Of a DNA stretch of 64,000 nucleotides, positions 33,301 to 42,351 are shown in pieces (the first letter of the stretch is position 1; every line of letters starts with the position of its first letter). The position numbers and the translations under genes were made by a program. The notes beneath the pieces are model-generated. The model did not search any database, was not told the DNA's origin, and saw only the letters and a list, made by a program, of their open reading frames with translations. The stretch comes from Zymoseptoria tritici IPO323 (Eukaryota > Ascomycota > Dothideomycetes > Mycosphaerellales > Mycosphaerellaceae), in the NCBI RefSeq assembly GCF_000219625.1, contig NC_018213.1, positions 1,544,055 to 1,608,054 of the forward strand, written 5' to 3'.

Positions 33301-34124
33301 ACAGGAAGTCCTAAGGGATTCTAAGGAAGTCCTAAAGGATTCTAGAAGTAGGCTAATACCTTATTAATATAGCTATAATATTAAGTATTAGTAGAGAATT
33401 GCCCTAAAAGGGAAGACCTTTAAGATTATACTATAACTCCCTTCCTAGATATTTATATTATAAGAAAGAAAAAAGTAGGAAGAAGCCCTAAGAGACTTAA
33501 GAAATTAGGTAATAAAGCAAGTCCTAAAAGCTTAGGTATATTTAAACTCTTAAGAAGTAGAAGATTAGTTATAAGAAAAGACTATAGCAAGATTTAGAAG
33601 ATAGGACTTAAAGTAACAAATTCTAATCTATCTAATCCTAAGATAGTTAAGGAAGCTCTCTTTAGATCTAACTATAAGGAATAAGAGAAAGCTATTATTA
33701 AGGAAGCTAAGTTACTTAAGTCTATAAGATGCCTTAAATAGAAACTTATTAGCACCTTCCCTAAAGGGAGAGTCCCTCTTATAGGGAAGTAAGTCTTTAA
33801 GATTAAGGTACTCCTAGATAGAACTATAGAGAAGTATAAGGCTAAATAGATAGCTAGGGGATTTATATAAAGGAAGGGACTTAACTATATTAATACCTTT
33901 GCTCCTACCCTAAGAGCTATAATAGGGAGAATACTTCTATCCCTCTTAGTTAACTTTAGCTAAAAGAGGAGATAAGTTAATATTAAGACTATATTCCTAA
34001 ATCTAAATCTAGATAAGTAGATCTTTATTAAGCTACTAGAAGGAGCTTATCTCTTTAAGAAAGATGCCTATAAGTATATTATATATATTAAGAAAGGATT
34101 ATATAGGCTTAAGTAGGCAGCTAC

Positions 34125-34137
34125 TCTCTAGTACTAT
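34125..34137. repeat. LINE target-site duplication, left
   Basis: TCTCTAGTACTAT, repeated exactly at 39727-39739. The uninterrupted copy 2 has one version of this site at the same place in pol, which fixes both ends of the insertion. Confidence 0.88.
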
Positions 34138-34349
34138 TTGTTTGTTTGTTGTTTGTTTGTTCCATTTACGTCCTGTATGAGTCTATGACTATGTAGGACG
34201 GCTGTCTCGCGACAGCAGTCTATCTATGTACAATCGTTGTTCTCTCGTATCTCTTGACCTTAGGGAAAGACCCGTGCCTAGGATAGTAGCAAGCTAGTAT
34301 CGAAGGACTTTAAAGAAAGACAAATAAGGAAAAGTAAAAGGAGTGTAGG

Positions 34350-37300
34350 CTAGACGGTCTCGTCTTCGCCTCTTGCTAGGTGCCAGGACCTAGAAGCAAT
34401 CTTTGTATCCGAGAGAAAGGTAGTAAGGTGTTTCCGGAGTTCCTTATCTTCTACTATTTCTAGCAGAGATTGTGCTTGTCGTAGCGGTAGTGGCCTAAAT
34501 ACATCGTAGATAGGGCAGCTACATACGAGGTGTTCTGCTGTTTCTCGTCGTCCGCAAGGGCAGTCTGGCGTCGTTGCGTGTCCAAAGCGATAGAGATAGG
34601 ACTTTAGGTATCCGTGTCCTAATAGGATAGTATAGAAGGCACTAGTTAAAGCACGTCTTCCTCCTATTCTATGTTTTCCTGGCGAGCTCCATGGAAATCG
34701 ACTAAGGTAGCTATTTGTATTCCTAGGTACCTTATTGATCTCCCGTTGTCTTGCTATTTCGTATCGGGTTTTCTAGACGCTAAAGAGATCGTCTTTTGCG
34801 TAGTTAGCCCTCTCGTGTTCTACGAAATGCTTATATTGTCGGAGTCGATAATAGAGTAGTTGTATCTGTGTTCTCTGTCGTTTTTGCGGAAGTATCTCTC
34901 TCGAGTCCTCGTGTTGGACTTCTCGCGTATCCGAAGGCGCGCTTTGGATAGCGAGTCTTACAGGGTGGTTTTCGGGTAGCTTTGCTGCGCGTAGAGAGTA
35001 TAAAATTGACTGTCTCTCTAGGCGTAGATCCGGGGGGAAGAGATTTGACTCTACTTCGGACGGGACGTTTGGGGCGGTACGGAAAACGCCTAGGATCTTC
35101 CTACAAGCTTTACTTTGTAGAGATACTAGAGGTTTTATGCTCTTTTTCGACCGCCACCAAACCGGGGCCCCGTAGTCTGCTATTGTAGTAACGCAGGCTA
35201 GGTAGATCTTTCTTAACGATATAGAAGACAGACCGCGTTCGGTATTTGCTAGTCTTTCTAATCGATGGAATGCCGCTTGTGCTTAAGCCGATCTTATTGC
35301 AATGTGCTCCTTAAAGGTAAGACCGGCGTCTAGCCAAATCCCAAGCCACCTTATCGCTTTCTTTGCCGGGCGAACAATATCGCCGTTTGGAAGAATTACC
35401 GGGCAATCGGACCCTTTCCCTTTCGAGAAGTGTACTAGGTCTGTCTTTGCTAGGTCGAAAGCAATCGAGTTCTTCTTTCCTAGGTCTATTAGCCTTCTTG
35501 CCTCACGTTCTAGTACCTTAGAGTTCTTCTTAAGGGACGTAGACGAGGTAGATAGTCTAATGTCGTCGACGTAGGAACTGGGAGTAACTCCTTGTAGCGA
35601 GAAGAATATGTCGCGCGTATAGATAAGAAAGAGGATAGGAGACATCGGGCTGCCTTGCGGAACGCCGATCTCTACGTCCTGGAATTCCTGTATCTGTCCG
35701 TCGAATGCTATTCGTAGGCGTCTATTGCTCATAAACGACTGAACCCAACGTATAAGGCTGTGCGGAAGCCTTAACTGGATTATTATTCTTAACAGTCGGT
35801 TCTTTGCAACGTGGTCGTATGCTCCTCTTACGTCGAGGAAGATAACCGAAGTCTTCTTTTTCTTTCTTCGATTCTCCTCGATTTCGTTCGTTAAGAGAAG
35901 CACCGTATCGATAGCCGATTTCTTCTTTCGCCCTCCTAACTGCGAGTCGTGTAGAAGGGGCTTCGTCTCTGCGATAATCCCTAGGCGTTTTGCGAGTATT
36001 CTCTCGCTAATCTTGCCGAGACAGTTTAGGAGAGAGATAACTCGGTAGGCCTTAGGGACCGAATAGTCTGGTTTTCCCGGCTTTGCTAGAACTGCGCCTG
36101 TCGCAACTTTCCAGCATCGGGGGTGGTGTCCTTCGTCGAGTAGCCTACTGTATATACGTAGAAAGGTAATAGGAATGGCGCCGTACGCTTTACTAATAAT
36201 AGCTTGCGTAATACCGTCTGGGCCCGGCGTTTTTCCTTTTACTATCTTCGTACTACAGGCGGCAGCGAGTTCCTCTTCGGTTAGCGTAGTCCAGCCCCAA
36301 TCCCCGGCTGTATACGCTTCCCAACGGCTAGGCAGAGGTTCCTCGGCAGGAGGGCGCGGAAATAAGGCTTCGGAGAAGGCCTTACATTTCCCCTCGAAAG
36401 AATCTTCGTTGTTTATCGTAGGTATCTGTCTTCGGCTGCTATTCCTAGTATAGGACATAGCTTTAAAGATAGATTTCGAGTCTTCTTTTTCGAGGAAAGC
36501 GTTCCAGTGGTTCTTCTTAGCTGTTTTAATAGCTTGGAAGTACTCGTTTCTCGCTTTCGTATACGCCTCTTTCTCGTCTAGCGTCGGCGTACGTCCGCAG
36601 GTAAAGGTCTGTCTATGTGTTCTAGACATTGTACGGCGTAGCGTGCGTAGCTCTCTATTCCACCAAGGTTTTGCGCAGGCGTGTACTACTTTCTCTGGGA
36701 TTGCTCCCCGCATCGATTCGGTAATACACGAGGTAAAGGAGTCTGCGATGTCGTCGAGGGAGTTCGTATAGTCAATAGACGTCGCCTTGCTTATTAGGAG
36801 ATCTGTAAACAGTTCCCAATCCGCGGAAGCTATATCTAGAACTACTTTCTTCTGTTGGGCTCGATCTTGCGCGCCAATAAGGTCTATAGATATAGCCTTA
36901 TGGTCTGAGCCTGTCGGAATCGTTCTCCAGTCGATTTCTTTCGTAGATAAGGATCCTCTTGTGAACGTAAGGTCTAGGACCGACTCTGCGTCTAGGTGCG
37001 GCCTATAGAAGGTCCCGACACCTATCGTATTACGTAGAGTAAAGCCCTGGTCTTCTATCCACTCTATAAATTCGCGGGCGCTAGTAGTATCCTTTCCCCT
37101 CGGATCCCAGGACGGGTGTCTAAGGTTAAAGTCTCCTACTAGTAGAGTGTTTGGAAGGAACGTGTTGCGTAGAGAGTAGAGGATTCTCTCTGTTGTTCGT
37201 CGGTTTTGCGGGTTCTCGGTATCCCGAAGGTCTTTCTCGTTGTAGAGATTAACTATCTGGATCTTGTTGCCCTTCTTGTCTGAAATAACAAAGGAAAGTA

Positions 37301-37595
37301 TGTCGCTGTCGTCTAATAAAATAGGAGAGATATTGATGTTGAGTCTTGTGCTAATATATAGCATTGTTCTTGGCCGGATCGTCGAATCCGTAGTCGTTGG
37401 GAATAGCTGGTTGTATTCCCGGTGTGCGATAGATCTCGTCTCTTTGTAGCCTGTTATCGGGTCTTCTATAGTCCACGGTTCCTGGACTAGTAGAAGGTCG
37501 GCTTTCTGCTTAACCGCGACGTCTAAGGTAGACTCTGTAGCCTCGATAGATCGGTTAAGATTAACGTGGAAAATCCGTAGAGAGTGTTCTAACAT
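34350..37595 (-). pseudogene. LINE ORF2: endonuclease-reverse transcriptase, two in-frame stops
   Basis: 1,082 codons from the ATG at 37595 to the final TAG at 34352-34350, broken by TAA at codon 771 (35285-35283) and TAG at codon 941 (34775-34773). Both fit CAA or CAG changed by C-to-T in CpA. The N terminus is an EEP-type endonuclease (LRIFHVNLNRS, LLLVQEPW, LLVGDFNLRHPSWD, GSDHKAISIDL). Reverse transcriptase follows at about residues 440-700 (KTPGPDGIT, SVIFLDVRGAYDHV, GVPQGSPMSPILFLIY, then YVDD). The last part has PDCPCGRRETAEHLVC, the C-terminal zinc knuckle of LINEs. A frame upstream of 37595 is open only through a TTG codon and belongs to the overlap with ORF1. The product would copy its own RNA at nicked target DNA. 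Confidence 0.85.
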
Positions 37596-38195
37596 GTAGA
37601 ACGTTCTAGGGGCCTCCCTTTCTGTTGTATACGATCCTTCGCCTTCTCGACTCTTAGGCTGTCCGCGCCTACGTATAGACGGTTTTGAATAGCCCTTTTT
37701 GCCTCCTCCTCGGTAGCAAAACCTACTAGAACTGTCGCCCCAGTAAGAGTCCTTCTTCTCTCTTCGTTTGTTAGCCAAATCGGGGTGCCTGCGAGTTTAA
37801 GACCTCTATTAAAGGTCTCAATTTCTCGTTGAATATCCTGTAGGCCCGTTGGCGTGTTGAAGTTCGCGGTCGAGACGCCGTGGACTACGACCTTGTGCCA
37901 GAGAGAGTCCTCTATTACCCGTGCCTCGCCTACGATATCGGTAACCTTAGTAAGGCTATCGATCGTTCGTTGGCGGGCTTTCTCTGTTGCAAAGTTTAGG
38001 ACAATGTTACCCCGAAATGATTTCTTTATCGCGAGGACAGCTAGCTCTTGGTCTTCGCCTTTAAGAGCGTCGTTGATTTTGTCTCGGGTTGCGATCTAGT
38101 CGAGTTCCTTCTCTTTATCCTTTGGTACAAGGATAAGAGGCATCGGTTCTGCTTGTTCTTTCGGCTTGCTAGCCCTCCGGGAGACGGTCGTCCAC

Positions 38196-38246
<51 letters not shown>

Positions 38247-38779
38247 GTTGTCTTTGTTGTCGAGGAGGTAGAGGTAGAGGTAGCGGATCCGCTGTCTCCC
38301 TTAACAACGTCTGCGAAAGTAGGCTTCTTCGCCTGTGCTGCTAGTTTCTTTGTTGTCATTTCTAGGTTCGAGACTTGCTTTGCGAGGATTTGGGACGTTG
38401 TCCTAAAGTCTGTACGCTCGGTAAAGTGCCGAAAGACTTCGAGAAGGTCGAGAACCCGGGTTTGTTCTCCTGGAAACCCGACTAGATCCCCCGCCGCTTC
38501 GACTAGTAGCTGTCGGGCTTGTAGGATCTTCTCGTTCGCGGGCGTGTAAGAGAGTGTTTGTTTCTTTCCGAGAGAAGGGCTGCGAGTCGGGGAGATACTG
38601 AATTCGAAGGGGTTTTGCCTTTTCCTAGGTATGAAAGGAATGCCGGTTCTTTTCAGTAGTTCCTCCGGCAACGGCAGGGTTTTGAGAGACTCAAACGTAA
38701 CTTCCTCGTCCCCTCTAGCCGTAGCTTTTGGAGTCTGAGGGGCTGAGCTTGCGTCTGTCATTTCCGTCTCGGTAGACAT
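37589..38779 (-). pseudogene. LINE ORF1: gag-like protein with polyglutamine tract, one in-frame stop
   Basis: 397 codons including the stop, from ATG at 38779 to TAG at 37591-37589, with one internal TAG at codon 228 (38098-38096) that fits CAG changed by RIP. The ORF1 stop overlaps the ORF2 start in ATGTTAG (37595-37589). Features: an acidic N terminus (MSTETEMTDASSAPQTP), a helical middle part (residues 90-145), a polyglutamine tract of about 17 coded by CAA repeats, and a C-terminal domain with TGATVLVGFATEEEAKRAI that resembles the RNA-binding end of LINE gag proteins. It would package LINE RNA. Confidence 0.75.
38194..38246. repeat. (GTT)n / (CAA)n trinucleotide repeat
   Basis: About 17 units inside LINE ORF1, coding polyglutamine on the minus strand. 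Likely unstable in length. Confidence 0.9.
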
Positions 38780-39726
38780 TGTCTTGTTGTTTGTTTGTTT
38801 GAAAAGAGGCTCAGCAGTCTTACGCCGAGAGGGCTGCTTGTTCGTCTCTATTTCTAATCGCGTTCGGGTCCTAGCCTACTTGCGACACTAGGGCACTCTT
38901 CTCCCTACTATACAAAGTAGGAGAAGGTATACTTCAAAGAGGAGAGAAGAGATATATAAATATACCTCTGCTTCTAGGAAGTACTCTGGCCTGCAGCAAC
39001 GTGCGTCTTTATAGCAGGCTTTAGAGGCGTTCTGCGGGTAGCTGTAGCAGGTTCGGGACAACCTTTGTCTCTAGGGAAAGGTAGGCCTATACTCTATAAA
39101 GAGTATCTAGCTATACAGCTAGTACCACTACTCTAATCCCTAGAGGTGCAAATTCGTCCTTACTAAACCACACTGCTCCTTTAGCTTCCTCTCTCGGCGG
39201 CGTAGGACAACAGGTAACTCTAGTGTAGAGAGAACTGAGTGTATGTGTATGTTTGTGTATCCTGGGAACACTGCTCTTGTTTGGCCTTTGGCTCTTTCAA
39301 AATTCGACCAAATCAGGCGTTTAATAGCTAGAATAAAAGCTCTCGTCGAGGGCTTTCAAACGGGCTACACGGCGTCCGATTCGGCGGCGTGTTGGTTGTG
39401 TTGTGGTGTGTTGAAGTATTGTAGTACAGGTTGTGAACCTTCCTTGTGCTGCAATGCCCTAAACAGGGAATATTTCGAGTGTGGGGGAGGTGAGGTCGGA
39501 ATAAGGTTTCGGAGGTGGGGGCCAAATCCCGGAGTTCAGGGTCAAAATTTGCACCCCAAAGGGGGCAACAAGGTAAATCTTTGAACTCCAGTAGCGGCGT
39601 AGGTTTTGAGGGCAGCGGGGTGAATGCGGGTTCGTTGGAATGGCCTTGATAAGGGCTTTCGAATGGTGCGTGTTTGGTGATGATCGGGTCAATATTGGGT
39701 GTGCAATGGAAGTGCGGATGTCGATG
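38780..39726 (-). other. LINE 5' region of mixed composition
   Basis: 947 bp before ORF1 and inside the target duplication. The ORF1-proximal part (to about 39240) has reduced CpA. The distal part (about 39243-39720) keeps many CA and TG and is G-rich. A CAAACAAACAAACAACAA run (about 38785-38805) stands just before the ORF1 ATG and resembles the element's 3' tail. The open frame at 39243-39584 has no domain. Confidence 0.45.
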
Positions 39727-39739
39727 TCTCTAGTACTAT
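39727..39739. repeat. LINE target-site duplication, right
   Basis: Exact repeat of 34125-34137. Copia pol continues from here. Confidence 0.88.
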
Positions 39740-40787
39740 AATACTATAGACACTCTCTAAAAGCTTAGTCTAATAAGAACTATTAGCGATACTTGCCTCT
39801 TTTAAAAGAAAGGTATCCTTATTCTCTTTTATATAGATAACTTCTAGATCTTTAGATAGTTAGACTATAAGATTAATAAGCTAATTAAGGGATTAGAGCA
39901 GAAGTACATAATTAAGGTTGTTAATACTAATATCTTTCTTAGACTTTACCTAAAGGAAGGGAAAGATAGCTCTATATCTATCTCTTAGGAACACTATTTT
40001 AGAGATAAACTTTAAGGATATAGTCTTAGTAATACAAAGAGTATTAAGTACTTCCTTAACACCCTCCTTAAACCCCTCTAGGATAAGGGAATAAAGGAGG
40101 ACTATAATCTCTTTAATAAGATTATTAGGGAACTGCAATATCTGTTAAATTATACTAGACTAGATATTAGTTTTGCTATTAACTACTATATAAGGTTCCT
40201 TTAGAACCTAGGACCTTTATATATTTAGGCAGCTAAATATATCTAGAGATATATTACAGGTATAATTAATAAGTGCCTTATATATAGGAAAACTAAGGAG
40301 TAAATTTAGATTAAAGTATTCTTAGACTCTAACTTTGCTAGTAATCCTAGTATATCTAGGTCTACCTTAGGAATACTCTTTAAAATTGCAGGAAGCCTAG
40401 TTATCTAGAGATCTTAACTATAGAAAGAAATAGTACTATCTAGTACTAAGGCAGAGTACCTCTCTCTTATTAAGGCAATAAGAGAAGTAAATTAGGTAAG
40501 GAATCTTATTAATAAGCTCTAGCCCTTTACCTAGGCTAAAAGTATTTCTACTATCTTTATTAAAATAGACAATTAATTAGCTATTAGCCTTATAGAAAAC
40601 TATGCTAACTTTAAAAGATTAAGATATGTCTTTCTTAGGAACTATTACTATAAAGAGTAATATAATAAGGAGAGTATTAAGGTAGAGTTTATAAGGACAG
40701 ATATATAGCTTATAGACTGTCTAACAAAACTAAAATCCCTAAACACTATCCTCTAATATTTAGATCTATAAATCTAGTAAAAAGATA

Positions 40788-40827
40788 CTTATATATCTAT
40801 ATAAGGTAGCTAACATAGATATATAAG
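40788..40827. repeat. Inverted repeat beside the tRNA-like sequence, copy 1
   Basis: Two 18-nt arms (40788-40805 and 40810-40827) around a 4-nt loop, three bases from the 3' end of the tRNA-like sequence. The same structure occurs in copies 2 and 3. Confidence 0.75.
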
Positions 40828-40830
40828 AGA

Positions 40831-40901
40831 GGCTAATATAGGAATTAAACCTATAACCTTCTAATTTGTAGTTAGAAATTATACTACTAGACTAACTAGC
40901 C
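40831..40901 (-). tRNA. tRNA-Cys-like sequence inside Copia, copy 1 (RIP-mutated)
   Basis: 71 nt, antisense to pol. It folds as a cloverleaf: 7-bp acceptor stem, D arm, 5-bp anticodon stem with a 7-nt loop CTACAAA, 5-nt variable region, and T arm with loop TTTAATT in place of TTCGATT. The loop would read ACA; restoring one RIP change (TG to TA) gives GCA, cysteine. The B box GGTTTAATTCC is GGTTCGATTCC with RIP-type changes. Probably no longer functional. Confidence 0.6.
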
Positions 40902-41316
40902 CTTAATAAGAAAAGGGAAATTGCTCTTAAATTTATACTTTAATACCTATATTCCTACCTAAGAAGGATTTCCTCCTTAGAATTATACTATTTTATTTGT
41001 TATAAAACTAAGAAGCATAATACTTAGAACACTTATTTTATTCTTATTTATATAAAGGAAAGGAGGTAACTATATACCTTTACAAAAGTATCTAAGAAAC
41101 TATAAGAAAAACACCTAGCTAAAAGAAAACTTTTTTATAAAAACCTAAAAGTATTAAAGTATATCCTAGAACCTGCAGCCTGCCCCCCTAGACTACTACT
41201 AAAAAACTAAGCTAATTCCCCTAGAATCTTAACTTAAAGCCTAAGAGAATATTAGTTTCTATTAGGGAAGAAGGGATTTTAAGGAGAACATATATAAGAT
41301 ACTATACTACTAACTA

Positions 41317-41745
41317 CTATTTTATCTTTGCCTTATTAGAGCTTAATATTTAGCTAAGAGGAGTCTAATTATAATATAATATAAATCCCTAAGGATTAGG
41401 AGTTATTAGACTAGGGTAGTTTTCTACTAGGAAGGCCTACTCCCTTAAGTTATATAGCTCCTCTATTACTATATTAATAAGGTCTATAGTAAGGAGATCC
41501 TTATTAAGCTTAGCTATAAACCTATTAAAGCAAGCTATAAAAGAGAAGAGATCCTAAGCCTTAATATTTACTTTATTATAGTATCTATTTATCTCTCCTT
41601 TAATAAATTAATATATAGTCTAATATGCTATAGAACTATCTTTATAGATCTATAAGAGATCTTTACTACTAATAGCTCTTGCTTTATTAATAACTTACTA
41701 GAAGGTTTTTTTAGGGACAAAAAAAGCTACTCTTCTTCTAGAAGC
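41317..41745 (-). pseudogene. Antisense accessory reading frame in Copia, copy 1
   Basis: 143 codons on the strand opposite to pol, between the tRNA-like sequence and the 3' LTR. The frame keeps the same length in all three copies. Its internal stops are only TAG and TAA. Protein-like runs survive, such as ASRRRVAFFVPKKTF. No family recognised. Confidence 0.5.
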
Positions 41746-41976
41746 TATAGCTAGTAATATAGATTATATTATTAATAGTTATAAGGGGTAGATAATAGAT
41801 TAGCTAATAAATTAGCTAAATAGATAAAAGGTATAGATTATAAAGTAAAGGAATAAAAAAGCTAGAAGAAGATGCTTTTTAATAAGCTAAAGCCGAGCAT
41901 TAGCTACGTAGTAGGTAAATACCTACTATATTTAGATAACAAATAGCTCGTAATAATGCAGCTGCTAATAAGGGAG

Positions 41977-42147
41977 TGTTATAGATTATTAGACTAACTA
42001 TTAGTAAAGTGCACGTAACTAGTACTAAGGCATTCCTACATACAGATAGCTAAAGTAAGAATCTCACACTTAAGATTCTCTCTACATAACAATATATACC
42101 TGCTAATTAGAGGTCTTCTTCCACTTAGCTTAAGTCCAATCACAACA
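41977..42147 (+). repeat. 3' LTR, Copia copy 1
   Basis: 171 bp, TGTTATAG to CACAACA, followed by the ACCTC duplication. It keeps several CpA sites that are lost in the 5' LTR. Confidence 0.92.
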
Positions 42148-42351
42148 ACCTCACCTTGGCAACACTTAGCAGCAGAACATCAGAACTCTAAATTTCTGTT
42201 GGACATCGACAACGCAATTGAGCTGGCCGCGTTCCTCTATACGTTGCAGTGCTACTCAGGCTCACCTTTCGATCGTGTAAGTAGAGGCCCACTTTCGGCC
42301 AGCCCAGCTGATCTCTGCACCGACCCTGCACGATGCACACAAATCTCCAAC
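42148..42351. promoter_or_regulatory. Right half of the split divergent promoter
   Basis: 204 bp between the Copia 3' LTR and the ATG of the Zn2Cys6 gene. The open frame reaches back to 42199 only through a TTG codon, so this is leader and promoter. Confidence 0.6.

Larger units (their letters stand above)
34138..39726 (-). mobile_element. LINE (non-LTR) retrotransposon nested in Copia pol
   Basis: 5,589 bp flanked by a 13-bp target duplication, read on the minus strand. Its 3' end is an AAC/CAAA simple repeat (plus strand 34138-34162) instead of poly(A). It carries ORF1 (gag-like) and ORF2 (endonuclease plus reverse transcriptase plus CCHC-like finger). Base composition is near normal. The few in-frame stops are CA-to-TA changes, so it arrived after the Copia copy was heavily mutated, or escaped most of the process. 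A Tad1/I-like fungal clade is likely from the domain order, but no RNase H motif is seen. Confidence 0.88.
30400..40760 (+). pseudogene. Copia gag-pol remnant, copy 1 (interrupted by LINE)
   Basis: Reading through RIP-type stops, one frame set shows Copia parts in order. Gag lies at about 30400-31500, with a ruined zinc knuckle near 31320-31380 (its Cys codons now read Tyr). The protease region is near 31590-31900. The pre-integrase motif RLGYIRN is near 32050. The integrase core is at about 32200-32650, with APYTPKQNRIAE near 32490-32525. Reverse transcriptase starts at about 33700, is cut by the LINE at 34138 and resumes at 39740 with the mutated YVDD box (YIDN, near 39830). RNase H runs to about 40760, with STKAEYLSL near 40440. 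No functional product is possible from this copy. Confidence 0.8.
30191..42147 (+). mobile_element. Full-length Copia LTR retrotransposon, copy 1 (RIP-degraded, holds a nested LINE)
   Basis: Bounded by 171-bp LTRs with TG...CA ends and by the 5-bp duplication ACCTC (30186-30190 and 42148-42152). Without the nested insertion (34138-39726 plus its 13-bp duplication) the element is 6,355 bp, the same as copy 2. The internal DNA is very AT-rich, almost without CpA and TpG, and every long frame is broken by TAG or TAA, as RIP produces. LTR-to-LTR differences are transitions. Order: primer site, gag, pol (protease, integrase, reverse transcriptase, RNase H: the Copia order), then an antisense block with a tRNA-like sequence and a reading frame, then a purine tract (AATAAGGGAG) before the 3' LTR. 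Confidence 0.93.

Noticed and set aside
39243..39584. 113-codon frame in the LINE 5' region
   Set aside because: Plus strand, opposite to the LINE, no domain or start context; treated as chance.
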